Source: CAWKKW01 sp963850345
GTDB taxonomy: Bacteria > Acidobacteriota > Terriglobia > Terriglobales > Acidobacteriaceae
Direction: 5' to 3'
NCBI GenBank assembly: GCA_963850345.1
Contig: CAWKKW010000002.1
Location: 930,001 to 994,000, forward strand
Length of the DNA stretch: 64,000 bases
This document shows positions 56,543 through 64,000 of the stretch, piece after piece. The translations under genes and the position numbers were made by a program. Every line of letters starts with the position of its first letter. Positions within the stretch are counted from its first letter, which is position 1. Below the pieces are notes generated by a model. That model was not told the DNA's origin. It saw only the letters and a program-made list of their open reading frames with translations, and did not search any database.

Positions 56543-57782
56543 TCAAATGCGAAGGAATATCTTTCGGCGATACATCCAGTAAAGGATCAGCCAGTAGATC
56601 AGCATCACGGTGATGCCTAGCATGAGCGGTTCGAGCCCCATACCGAATGCTTGAAAGATGCGTGTCCCAAGGTGGATGTGCAGGCTGCTGATGATGAAAG
56701 ACTCCCACAGGTGTGCGATCAGATAGGCAGCGATGGAGTTCATGCCGACGACGACCAGAGGAAAGGCCCATTTGCGATAGCCCTTCATATCGATGATCCA
56801 GGAAAACACCACCAGGAAGAGGAAACAGATGCCGCCGCTGAACAAGGTCCAACTTGGAGTCCAGATGCGCTTCACGATTGGGCATACGCCGCTCACATGG
56901 AGTAACAGTCCTGCGGCGACGAGCGACAGGCCGGCAATCAGGAAGAGCTTGATGGGAATGCGAGGGCTGGCTGCGCGAAACCACTCGCCTGCTCGCAGGC
57001 CGAGAATCATTGTTCCTAAAGTAGGGATGAAACTCAGCGTGAGATAACCGCCCTCGTTAAACAGGAACGGAGTTGCGCGAGGAAGACGGTTTAGGAACCA
57101 CACGTCAAGGGCTTGTCCGAGGTTGCTGTTCTTATTCCAGTGCGCGGCGAAGCCGGAGAAGTTATGGTGCCAGTCCGGCGGAACTCCGACCGCTGCATAG
57201 TTAAAGCCCGGGCCGGGGGCAGGATAGAGTGCCCAGGCAAGCCAGTATGCGAAAAGAATCCCCGCCAGCGCGATCCACTGCCATTTAGGTCGACAAAATG
57301 CCAGCAAGAACACCGCTGTGTAACCCAATCCGATCTGGGTGAGCGTGTCTTCAAAGGTGAAATACGTCTGCGTGCTCTCGATGGATCGAAGGAAGATACC
57401 GAGCGCGATCAGCACCAGGCTGCGCCATACGGTGTGAAGAAAAAGCTTTTGGAAGCTCTGTCCTTTGCGAAGCCGGCTCTGGATGGAGTAGGGCAGCGCA
57501 ACGCCGACCAGGAAGGTAAACGATGGCTGAATCATGTCGTGAAGACCCAGTCCCGCCCATTCCACATGCGTCTGGTTGATACGCAAGAATTCGCCAGAAA
57601 AGGCTGTGCGGGTAGGCACGGCCAACGGCAGCGAAGTTCATCACCTCGCCCATCATCAGCAGCATCACCAGGCCTCGGTACGCGTCGACCGCGATGTTGC
57701 GTGCAGGTGCTGGGGGCGCTACGGATGGAGCCGGAGTCGATCGGACCGCATCGACACTTTCGCTCGTGACGACGGATTGCAT
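56543..57782 (-). pseudogene. NagX-like (DUF5009) membrane protein, frameshifted
   Basis: A multi-pass inner-membrane protein of the heparan-glucosaminide acetyltransferase-like (DUF5009/DUF1624, NagX) group, usually found in amino-sugar uptake loci. The N-terminal part (ATG at 57782, GGGAGGG before it) reads RNIAVDAYRGLVMLLMMGEV to FWRILAY and is then out of frame with the rest (NQTHVEWAGLGLHDMIQPSF to the end at 56543). Deleting the single base at about 57578 on the minus strand would restore the full protein of about 410 residues. Either a real mutation has broken it or the sequence has an error. The first and last parts show several membrane segments and are otherwise well preserved, which favours a recent event or an error. 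Confidence 0.82.
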
Positions 57783-57833
57783 AATCCCTCCCGAGTGAGC
57801 GACTGCTTGAAGTGGAGACCACGGCTGCCAGAG

Positions 57834-57868
57834 TTTCGTTTTGCTTCGGTAGATCCCATCAGATTTCG
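57834..57868 (-). promoter_or_regulatory. Candidate DeoR-type operator upstream of the NagX-like gene
   Basis: On the plus strand TTTCG (57834-57838), CTTCG (57844-57848) and TTTCG (57864-57868) begin exactly 10 and 20 bases apart, i.e. CGAAA-type repeats on the coding strand of the NagX-like gene and in one helical phase. They lie in the leader of that gene, 50-85 bases before its start. Confidence 0.5.
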
Positions 57869-57880
57869 CATACTAGCACA

Positions 57881-57902
57881 CGATCGAAAGATATTTCTAT
57901 CG
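57881..57902. promoter_or_regulatory. 22-base imperfect palindrome in the divergent control region
   Basis: Half-sites CGAT-N-GAAA-N-AT and AT-N-TTTC-N-ATCG mirror each other, with 18 of 22 positions symmetric. It lies between the two divergent genes and could bind a dimeric regulator of another family, such as LacI-type. Confidence 0.4.
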
Positions 57903-58014
57903 GAAAGGACGGGCGGACACCTCTCCTGCTCTTCAGGCTCGTTCGCTTGGATTGCGCCGCAATCCTCGCATGAATGCGGCCGATAAGAGAATTTTTCTGG
58001 CTCCAAATTAGTCG

Positions 58015-58043
58015 TTGACAGATGAAGAGGTCACTCCTAAACT
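58015..58043 (+). promoter_or_regulatory. Sigma-70 promoter of the TonB-receptor gene
   Basis: Consensus -35 TTGACA (58015-58020), a 17-base spacer and -10 TAAACT (58038-58043), about 80 bases before the receptor start. The CGAAA-type repeats lie just downstream of the -10, where a bound repressor would block transcription. Confidence 0.75.
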
Positions 58044-58053
58044 GGCCACCACA

Positions 58054-58078
58054 CGAAAGCATACGCAATCATTCGAAA
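58054..58078 (+). promoter_or_regulatory. Candidate DeoR-type operator of the TonB-receptor operon
   Basis: CGAAA (58054-58058), CGCAA (58064-58068) and CGAAA (58074-58078) repeat every 10 bases, one helical turn, starting 10 bases after the promoter -10. Two AATCATT copies overlap the same stretch. Confidence 0.55.
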
Positions 58079-58122
58079 TCATTAAGTAGTGACAGTCTGG
58101 CGCGAAAGGAAATACGACTCCG

Positions 58123-61100
58123 ATGACCCGTCTCTGTCGTAACATCGCACTTACCGCCCTCGTCTCCGTCCTGATCCCTTACGCAGCCATAGCCCAGAAA
58201 GACACCGCCTCCATCACCGGCCAGGTGACGGACAGCTCCGGAGCGGTCGTGGCTGGAGCAAAGATCGACGCCACCAACCTTGATACGAATTACGCGTACC
58301 ACGCCAGCAGCAGTCCGACTGGTGAATGGACCATTAGCCCTGTGCGCATCGGCTCCTATCGGATCTCAGTAACTGCCGGCGGGTTCAAGAAGTCTGAAAT
58401 GGGACCGTTGACGTTGAACGTACAGCAGCGGCAGCGCGTGGATGTCGCCCTGCAACCGGGTGCAATCACGCAGACGGTGGAGGTGAAGGACACCACTCCA
58501 CTGCTCGAGTCAGACACCTCGGAGCGCAGCCAGCTTGTGGATAGCACCACCATGGTGACTCTGGCTCTTAACGGTCGCAACCCAGTGCAACTGGCGCAGC
58601 TAACGGCGGGCGTCACCGTGAGTGAGCCCGGCGCTCGCGATGAGAATGGGTTCGGTTTCAGCGCCAACGGCGCGCGGTCGTTGCAGAATAACTTCCTGCT
58701 CGACGGCATTGATAACAATTCCAACCTTCCCGACCTGCTCAACGAAGCGAACTACGTGGTGATGCCTTCTGTCGATGCCCTGCAGGAGTTTCGTGTCGAG
58801 ACTAACTCCTATGCAGCGGAGTTTGGACGCGCTACAGGGGCAGTCGTGAACGCTACTATCAAGAGCGGCACGAATCAGTATCACGGCGTGCTCTATGAGT
58901 TCGTCCGAAATCAGCTCTTCGACGCTCGCAACTATTTCGATTCGACCTTACCGGCATACCACCAGAATCAATTTGGTGCGACACTGGGCGGCCCGGTGCT
59001 TCACAACAGGCTGTTCTTCTTCGTGGATTACGAGGGCCTGCGTGTAAGTCAGGGGCAGACTTACACCTCGCTGGTGCCAACTGGCGCGCAGCAAGCGGGA
59101 GATTTCTCCAGTCAGCTTGACCTCACCTCTCCTACAGGAGTGACGGACTGCAACGGTGTTGCGACGTATGCAGGAGAAATCTTCGACACGACTCAGACCC
59201 AGGCCATCGCGAGCAGCCCGACTGGTTTCTGCGGTGTTCCCTTTGGATACGCTGCGAACGGCCAGCCTTCCAATGTGATTCCGTCAGGCAAGCTTGACTC
59301 ACTGGGGACAGCTCTAGCGGCGCTTTATCCCGCGCCGAATGCTACAGCCGCCGGCTATAACTACCTGTCAAATCCCATTTTGACTCGCGATCGAGACCAG
59401 GGAGACCTGCGCATTGACCAGGTCTTTGGATCGAGCGATAACGCCTTCTATCGCTTCAGCATGAGCCGTCAGCCATCCAATATTCCTGGGCCGCTTCCGG
59501 GCCTCGCCGACGGCGGTGGATTCTTTTCAGGCATCGAACAGAATAACGGCTACAGCGCCGCAGCCAGCGAGACGCATATCTTTTCACCCAAGCGGGTAAA
59601 CGAATTTCGTTTGGGATACAACCGCCTCCACTCGAGCCGGTTCCAGTTTCACTACAACGAAGATGTCGCGTCGCAGATTGGATTCCCCGGTGTTCCGTAC
59701 CAGCCTGGTACGGAGAATGGTGGACTGCCGCAGTTAACCTTCAACGATATGGCGACCCTCGGCAGCCCGACCTATCTCCCCTCCAACGAGATACAAAACA
59801 CTTACAGTGTGTCGGACACCTTCACCTTGATCGTCGGGAACCATAACTGGAAATTCGGCGGAGAAGTCCAACCGGAAGAATTCACTATCTACCAGCCGGC
59901 AGCTTCGCGCGGCTCGCTGAGCTTTGGAACGCAGTTCACAGACAACCCAGGGGCACAAGGAAGCGGCGGCAGCGGCTTCGCTACATTGCTCACCGGGCAG
60001 CCCGATGGCGGCAACATCAACAACCTGAACAATGTCGATTATTTCCGCACCATCTATTCGGCGTTTGTTCAGGACGACTGGCGAGTGACGAAGACGCTTT
60101 CCGTCAATGCCGGGATTCGTTACGAGTTCTTCTCGCCGATTCTTGCCCGGCACAATGCGCAGGCAAACTTCAATCCAGTCACTGGTGCGCTCGATATTCC
60201 TCGTGACAGCAACGTGACGCTTACGCCAACGTTGGCTACGATTCTGCCGGTCAACCACACAGCTTCCAAACAACTTATTAACTCGGACTATAACAACTTC
60301 GCTCCACGGCTGGGCCTGGCTTACCAGATCACGCCGAAAATCGTATTCAGGAGCGCGTTCGGCGTCTTCTTCAATGGCGACGAAAATGGCCCCTACAGTA
60401 ACCCCAGCCCTGGCTTCAATCCGCCGTACTTCTCAAGCCAGAGTTACACCACGCCGTGCGGCCAATCAGCCTATGTCGGCAGCTCGCTTGACTGCTCTAT
60501 TTCTGGACTACAGCGCCTTTCGGCTGGCTTCCCTCTTACCGCCCTGAGTGACCCGAATACACCCAGCCTGTTCTCTGCGCAGTTGAATCTGCGCACGCCC
60601 TACGTGATGCAGTGGCATGGGACTTTGCAGTACGCTCTGGGACAAAACACCTTACTTGAAACCGCGTATGTCGGCTCCAAGGGAACAAAGCTTTATACCT
60701 TCTGGAATCTGAACCAGGCCGCGCCCACGGCCGACGCCTCTTCGCCCTACGCGGATCGCCGGCCGTTCCCCTACATCGACTCAAGCATCAGCTTTCTTGG
60801 GGCGCAAGGATACTCGTTCTATGATGCGCTGCAGATGCGGCTTCAGCACCGCTTTCGCGGCGGAGTGTCGGCATTGGTCAACTACACTTACAGCCATGCA
60901 ATGGGAGACTCGTCCAATGCGAATCTAGGGTCGCAGAACAACGACGGCTTCCGTTGGGGAAAACATCCTGAGTGGGAGTTCGGCAACCTCGACTTCGACG
61001 TGCGGCACCGCTTCGTCTCGAGCTATACCTGGGACCTGCCCTTCGGACGTCAGCAGCGGTTTGGCGCAAATGTGAATACCGTTACCAATCTTCTGATTGG

Positions 61101-61566
61101 AGACTGGCAGATGTCAGGCATTGTTACACTTTCTTCGGGCACATGGTTTACCGTCACGGACGCCAACGCCAGCTTTGCCAACTCCGACGGCCAGCAGCGT
61201 CCAGACGTCGTTCCCGGACAGAAATCCAACGGCAAGCACTGTGTTCCGGGCACCTTCTTCAACACCTGCGCATTCCAGGATCCTCCGCTTGGATCCCTTG
61301 GCAATGTAGGCCTGAATACGTTAAAAGGGCCTGGGGTTGAGAACTGGGATGCGTCCTTGCTCAAGAATTTTCGCATTCGTGAGAAGCAGAGTTTTGAATT
61401 TCGAGCGGAGTTTTATAATCTGCTCAACCATGCCAACTTTTTGTTCGCGGCCGCCGGTCCACAGAACTCAAATAACGCTACCGTACTCGGCACGTCGAGT
61501 TTCGGATATGTAACCGCGGCCCGGCCGCCTCGCCAGATTCAACTTGGCTTGAAGTTTTACTACTAA
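58123..61566 (+). CDS. TonB-dependent receptor, Oar-like, with carboxypeptidase-regulatory domain
   Basis: Outer-membrane active transporter of 1147 residues. Signal peptide (1-25, ending AAIAQ), CarboxypepD-reg-like beta domain (about 26-105, DTASITGQVTDSSGAVVAGA), plug domain (about 120-230, with GFGFSANGARSLQNNFLLDG), and a long barrel ending in LKFYY, a typical outer-membrane C-terminus. Such receptors are numerous in Acidobacteriota and import carbohydrate or other large ligands using TonB energy. It is cotranscribed with the GH109-like gene (22 bases) from a strong promoter with candidate DeoR sites, so the ligand is probably an aminosugar-containing glycan. Confidence 0.92.
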   Translation: MTRLCRNIALTALVSVLIPYAAIAQKDTASITGQVTDSSGAVVAGAKIDATNLDTNYAYHASSSPTGEWTISPVRIGSYRISVTAGGFKKSEMGPLTLNVQQRQRVDVALQPGAITQTVEVKDTTPLLESDTSERSQLVDSTTMVTLALNGRNPVQLAQLTAGVTVSEPGARDENGFGFSANGARSLQNNFLLDGIDNNSNLPDLLNEANYVVMPSVDALQEFRVETNSYAAEFGRATGAVVNATIKSGTNQYHGVLYEFVRNQLFDARNYFDSTLPAYHQNQFGATLGGPVLHNRLFFFVDYEGLRVSQGQTYTSLVPTGAQQAGDFSSQLDLTSPTGVTDCNGVATYAGEIFDTTQTQAIASSPTGFCGVPFGYAANGQPSNVIPSGKLDSLGTALAALYPAPNATAAGYNYLSNPILTRDRDQGDLRIDQVFGSSDNAFYRFSMSRQPSNIPGPLPGLADGGGFFSGIEQNNGYSAAASETHIFSPKRVNEFRLGYNRLHSSRFQFHYNEDVASQIGFPGVPYQPGTENGGLPQLTFNDMATLGSPTYLPSNEIQNTYSVSDTFTLIVGNHNWKFGGEVQPEEFTIYQPAASRGSLSFGTQFTDNPGAQGSGGSGFATLLTGQPDGGNINNLNNVDYFRTIYSAFVQDDWRVTKTLSVNAGIRYEFFSPILARHNAQANFNPVTGALDIPRDSNVTLTPTLATILPVNHTASKQLINSDYNNFAPRLGLAYQITPKIVFRSAFGVFFNGDENGPYSNPSPGFNPPYFSSQSYTTPCGQSAYVGSSLDCSISGLQRLSAGFPLTALSDPNTPSLFSAQLNLRTPYVMQWHGTLQYALGQNTLLETAYVGSKGTKLYTFWNLNQAAPTADASSPYADRRPFPYIDSSISFLGAQGYSFYDALQMRLQHRFRGGVSALVNYTYSHAMGDSSNANLGSQNNDGFRWGKHPEWEFGNLDFDVRHRFVSSYTWDLPFGRQQRFGANVNTVTNLLIGDWQMSGIVTLSSGTWFTVTDANASFANSDGQQRPDVVPGQKSNGKHCVPGTFFNTCAFQDPPLGSLGNVGLNTLKGPGVENWDASLLKNFRIREKQSFEFRAEFYNLLNHANFLFAAAGPQNSNNATVLGTSSFGYVTAARPPRQIQLGLKFYY

Positions 61567-61587
61567 CAGAATTGATCAGGGAGAGCC

Positions 61588-62946
61588 ATGGCGGACGAAT
61601 TACCTGAACTACTCGATGATGTTTCGCGAAGGAACTTTCTTCGTCTCGGCACGATGACCGCAGTGGGAATGAGTCTTTCTCCACTCTCTGCCGCTGAAAC
61701 GAAGGCGCACGAATCCATGATAGGCGTGCCCTTCTCATCCGCAGACCCCAAGATTGGCATCATCGGAACTGGCGGTCGAGGCACCAACTTACTGGAGAAT
61801 TTGCTGGCGGCAGACGCGCAGATCGTTGCGCTCTGCGATATCGTGCCCGAGAAGGCGGCGCATGCCAAGTCGCTCGTAGAGAAGGCCGGACAGAAGTCGC
61901 CCACGTTATATACGGAGGGAGATCATGCCTTCGAGGCGCTGAATGCGCGGGACGATCTCGACCTCGTGGTGATTGCAACTCCCTGGAACTGGCATGTGGA
62001 GATGGCAGTCTCGACCATGAAGCATGGCAAGCATGCCGCGGTCGAAGTGCCGGCCGCAACTACAGTCGAAGACTGCTGGAAGCTCGTCAACACATCAGAG
62101 GAGACGCGCCGCCACTGCATCATGCTCGAGAACTGCTGTTACGGGTACAACGAAACGCTGATTCTTCGCATGGTGCACGATGGCCTCTTCGGCGATCTGC
62201 TGTATGGTGAGGGCGCCTACATTCACGATCTGCGGGAGGAGATTTTTTCAAACAAGGGCGAGGGACTCTGGAGACGCACGGTCCACACGCAGCGCAATGG
62301 CAACCTATACCCGACTCATGGGCTGGGGCCCGTCGCGAATTACATGGGCATTCAGCGCGGTGACAGATTCGACTACATCGTCTCGATGAGTACACCGCAG
62401 CGCGGCCTGGATGCGTACCGCAAGGCGCATGTCCCGCCGTCTGATCCTAAGTGGTCCGAGCACTACATTACCGGCGATATGAACACATCTCTCATCAAGA
62501 CTGCTAAGGGCCTGACGATTACCCTCAAGCACGATACCTCCAATCCACATCCCTATGACCGCATCAATGTGGTCGCCGGCACGAAGGGCGTCTTCGCCGA
62601 CTATCCTCCGCGAATTTACTTTGATGGTCAGGCTGGTGATGAAGAATGGGGAAGCATCGATAAGTGGAAGGAGTATCAGCATCCACTGTGGAAGCAGGAA
62701 GGCGAGATTGCGAAGAAGCTAGGTGGACACGGCGGGATGGATTACATCATGCTCTATCGGCTTTTGCAGTGCATGCGCCACGGCCTGGCTCCCGATCTGG
62801 ATGTCTATGATGCCGCAGCGTGGTCCGCTCCCGGACCGTTAAGCAAGCTTTCAGTCGCGAACGGCAGTGCTCCAGCCAAGTTCCCCGATTTCACACGTGG
62901 TCACTGGGAGAAACGCACGGCGTCTGCGTTAGCCGTCCAGACATAG
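61588..62946 (+). CDS. Gfo/Idh/MocA oxidoreductase, GH109 (alpha-N-acetylgalactosaminidase)-like, Tat-exported
   Basis: A 452-residue enzyme with a twin-arginine signal (SRRNFLRLGTMTAVG), an NAD-binding GIIGTGGRGTNLLENLL (about 57-73), and features of glycoside hydrolase family 109, which cleaves N-acetylgalactosamine glycosides by an NAD-dependent redox mechanism: MLENCCYGYNETLILRM, EGAYIHDLREE and YPTHGLGPV. The export signal fits an enzyme working with bound NAD outside the cytosol. GGGAG lies 5 bases before the ATG. The assignment to GH109 rather than a general sugar oxidoreductase is supported by these motifs and by the amino-sugar genes nearby. Confidence 0.9.
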   Translation: MADELPELLDDVSRRNFLRLGTMTAVGMSLSPLSAAETKAHESMIGVPFSSADPKIGIIGTGGRGTNLLENLLAADAQIVALCDIVPEKAAHAKSLVEKAGQKSPTLYTEGDHAFEALNARDDLDLVVIATPWNWHVEMAVSTMKHGKHAAVEVPAATTVEDCWKLVNTSEETRRHCIMLENCCYGYNETLILRMVHDGLFGDLLYGEGAYIHDLREEIFSNKGEGLWRRTVHTQRNGNLYPTHGLGPVANYMGIQRGDRFDYIVSMSTPQRGLDAYRKAHVPPSDPKWSEHYITGDMNTSLIKTAKGLTITLKHDTSNPHPYDRINVVAGTKGVFADYPPRIYFDGQAGDEEWGSIDKWKEYQHPLWKQEGEIAKKLGGHGGMDYIMLYRLLQCMRHGLAPDLDVYDAAAWSAPGPLSKLSVANGSAPAKFPDFTRGHWEKRTASALAVQT

Positions 62947-63001
62947 CAAAGACGCGGCGCCGCAGTCTCACCATAACCAGGCCGGTTTGCAGATCCGGAT
63001 C

Positions 63002-63733
63002 TTAGACAATTGTGAGGATGGCACGGCCCAGAGCGCCGGTCAGTGAACCTTGCATCGTCAAGGCAACATCGCGCGACGGACCTGCAAGACTACGCAGGTG
63101 ATCGGCGAAGTTCCACGCGAGTTCGCGCGCGCTGCAGATGTTCCAAAAAGCGAGCAGGCGACCGATTTTGCCGGTGTCTTCTGCTACTACTCCCAGCGTA
63201 TCGGCTGCAAGCATGGTGAGGGCAGAGGGCATCACTGAATTGAGCAGTTCATTGATGGATTGATAGTCGGCAAATTCGGGTCCGCCTGGAGCAGGAACAA
63301 GATTCAACTGCAGGTTTGTAGCCAGCAGCGCCAGGGCGAGGTCGTGATTGATGTGTGCATTCATGCCAGCGACTGCGAACTGAATGCGATCGATACCGGC
63401 CTGATAGCGCGCCTGAAAAAGCACGTTCCAGGCTGATGGCACCTGCCGCCCCGCGATGTAGTCAGCAACCGCACCGAAATAGAAGCCGGCGAAGACGACA
63501 TCGAGACGACTGAGCCATTCCGGGTTCTGCCACCTTCCATTCGGTGGATGTAGATCCACCTGTTGCGTGACCATGAGATAGAGCTGGTTAAACCACTTAA
63601 GGCCATCTGTCGGCGGCAGCAGGGCGTCGAGAGCCTGCATTCTCTCGATCACCTCGGCGATGGTGGAGGGATCCGCTGCGCTTACTAGATCATAGAGCGG
63701 TCGATCGGCAGGCGATGTCTGGGTTGAATTCAT
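63002..63733 (-). CDS. DUF5995 family protein
   Basis: A soluble helical protein of 243 residues, with IAEVIERMQALDALLPPTDG at the N-terminus and FNQLYLMVTQQVDL; AHINHDLALALLATN in the middle carries His/Asn/Asp that could bind a metal. I recognise the pattern as DUF5995, of unknown role, sometimes found near sugar or antibiotic genes. I chose the ATG at 63733; the GTG at 63739 is also possible. A TATACT -10-like element lies about 25 bases upstream on the minus strand without a good -35. It converges with the GH109-like gene. Confidence 0.8.
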   Translation of the reverse strand: MNSTQTSPADRPLYDLVSAADPSTIAEVIERMQALDALLPPTDGLKWFNQLYLMVTQQVDLHPPNGRWQNPEWLSRLDVVFAGFYFGAVADYIAGRQVPSAWNVLFQARYQAGIDRIQFAVAGMNAHINHDLALALLATNLQLNLVPAPGGPEFADYQSINELLNSVMPSALTMLAADTLGVVAEDTGKIGRLLAFWNICSARELAWNFADHLRSLAGPSRDVALTMQGSLTGALGRAILTIV

Positions 63734-63917
63734 CAGCACTCTCGGTGATTGCCAGAAGTATATGCGATGCGCGTGGCCAGTCTACTTTGACTTAAGCCAG
63801 TCTTGCGCCACAAGCAGGCGAGTCACCGCGGCTCCGGACGATCCGGTAAGAGAGAGCGAGTTTTCGCCCCACTCTTGGCGCAGGTGAAACTAACTTCGCT
63901 CGGCCTTGCCGACCGAA

Positions 63918-64000
63918 TCAGGGCTGAGGTGTAAGTGAGAGGCCAAGTTGGCTCTCGGTCATCGGAGCAGCCAGTTCCGGCGAATCGTTGCGCACGTTGC
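63918..64000 (-). CDS. Possible C-terminal end of a gene running in from the right edge
   Basis: On the minus strand the frame is open from the window edge for 26 codons to a TGA (63918-63920), ending ESQLGLSLTPQP. The residue composition looks protein-like, but too little is visible to name a family. The 184 bases between it and the DUF5995 start show no clear gene. Confidence 0.35.
   Translation of the reverse strand, partial: NVRNDSPELAAPMTESQLGLSLTPQP

Larger units (their letters stand above)
57783..58122. other. Divergent control region of the amino-sugar locus (340 bp)
   Basis: It separates the NagX-like gene (minus) and the TonB-receptor gene (plus). It contains a consensus sigma-70 promoter for the receptor (58015-58043), CGAAA-type repeats in 10-bp phase for both directions (57834-57868 and 58054-58078), and a 22-base imperfect palindrome at 57881-57902. 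No coding sequence is seen. Confidence 0.7.

Overview
The window looks like a chromosome segment from an Acidobacteriota soil bacterium (Terriglobia / 'Koribacter'-type). This is inferred from gene content: two sedolisin-type (S53) proteases whose C-termini carry membrane segments, an Arg cluster and a Cys-Gly-rich motif; a large Oar-like TonB-dependent receptor with an N-terminal carboxypeptidase-regulatory domain; a VWFA-related protein; Tat-exported Gfo/Idh/MocA oxidoreductases; DUF4252 and DUF3147 proteins; and dense coding at fairly high G+C. I see no rRNA, tRNA, CRISPR array, insertion sequence or phage genes.

Layout. 1-1540: the end of a HoxH-type [NiFe] hydrogenase large subunit and its maturation protease. 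1588-6076: an outer-membrane barrel, a small basic protein, a phosphoesterase and an exported protein. 6167-10875: a pyruvate:ferredoxin oxidoreductase / dihydroorotate-dehydrogenase-like operon with a clear terminator. 11060-13967: a small conserved protein and a short 2-oxoglutarate dehydrogenase E1. 14183-22812: sedolisin, DUF4252 protein, GlmS-like SIS isomerase, D-2-hydroxyacid dehydrogenase, zinc-dependent phospholipase C-like protein and a VWA protein.

23081-28451 is the most unusual part. Four uncharacterised proteins without signal peptides are encoded in a tightly coupled row, followed by a polyprenyl-synthase-like enzyme and a geranylgeranyl-reductase-like flavoprotein, and faced by a convergent phasin-like gene. 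Several members have amphipathic helices and Lys/Ala/Pro-rich basic tails. I propose, as inference only, an intracellular isoprenoid-containing inclusion or membrane-associated particle. It is followed by a beta-propeller protein, a rhamnose-isomerase-like enzyme, and a cytosolic subtilisin / alpha-beta hydrolase pair (31537-34506).

34624-51741: a GH27 alpha-galactosidase, inorganic pyrophosphatase, a DUF3147 pair, a second sedolisin, sugar oxidoreductase / SDR / MFS genes, and a complete MFP-RND-OMF efflux operon. 51998-62946: after a small unknown gene, a putative N-acetylgalactosamine (or related amino sugar) utilisation locus: amidohydrolase, DeoR-type regulator, PfkB kinase, SIS isomerase, a frameshifted NagX-like membrane protein, TonB receptor and GH109-like enzyme. 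Short CGAAA-type repeats in 10-bp phase occur upstream of three of its transcription units and are good candidate operators for the DeoR protein. 63002-64000: a DUF5995 protein and perhaps the end of another gene.
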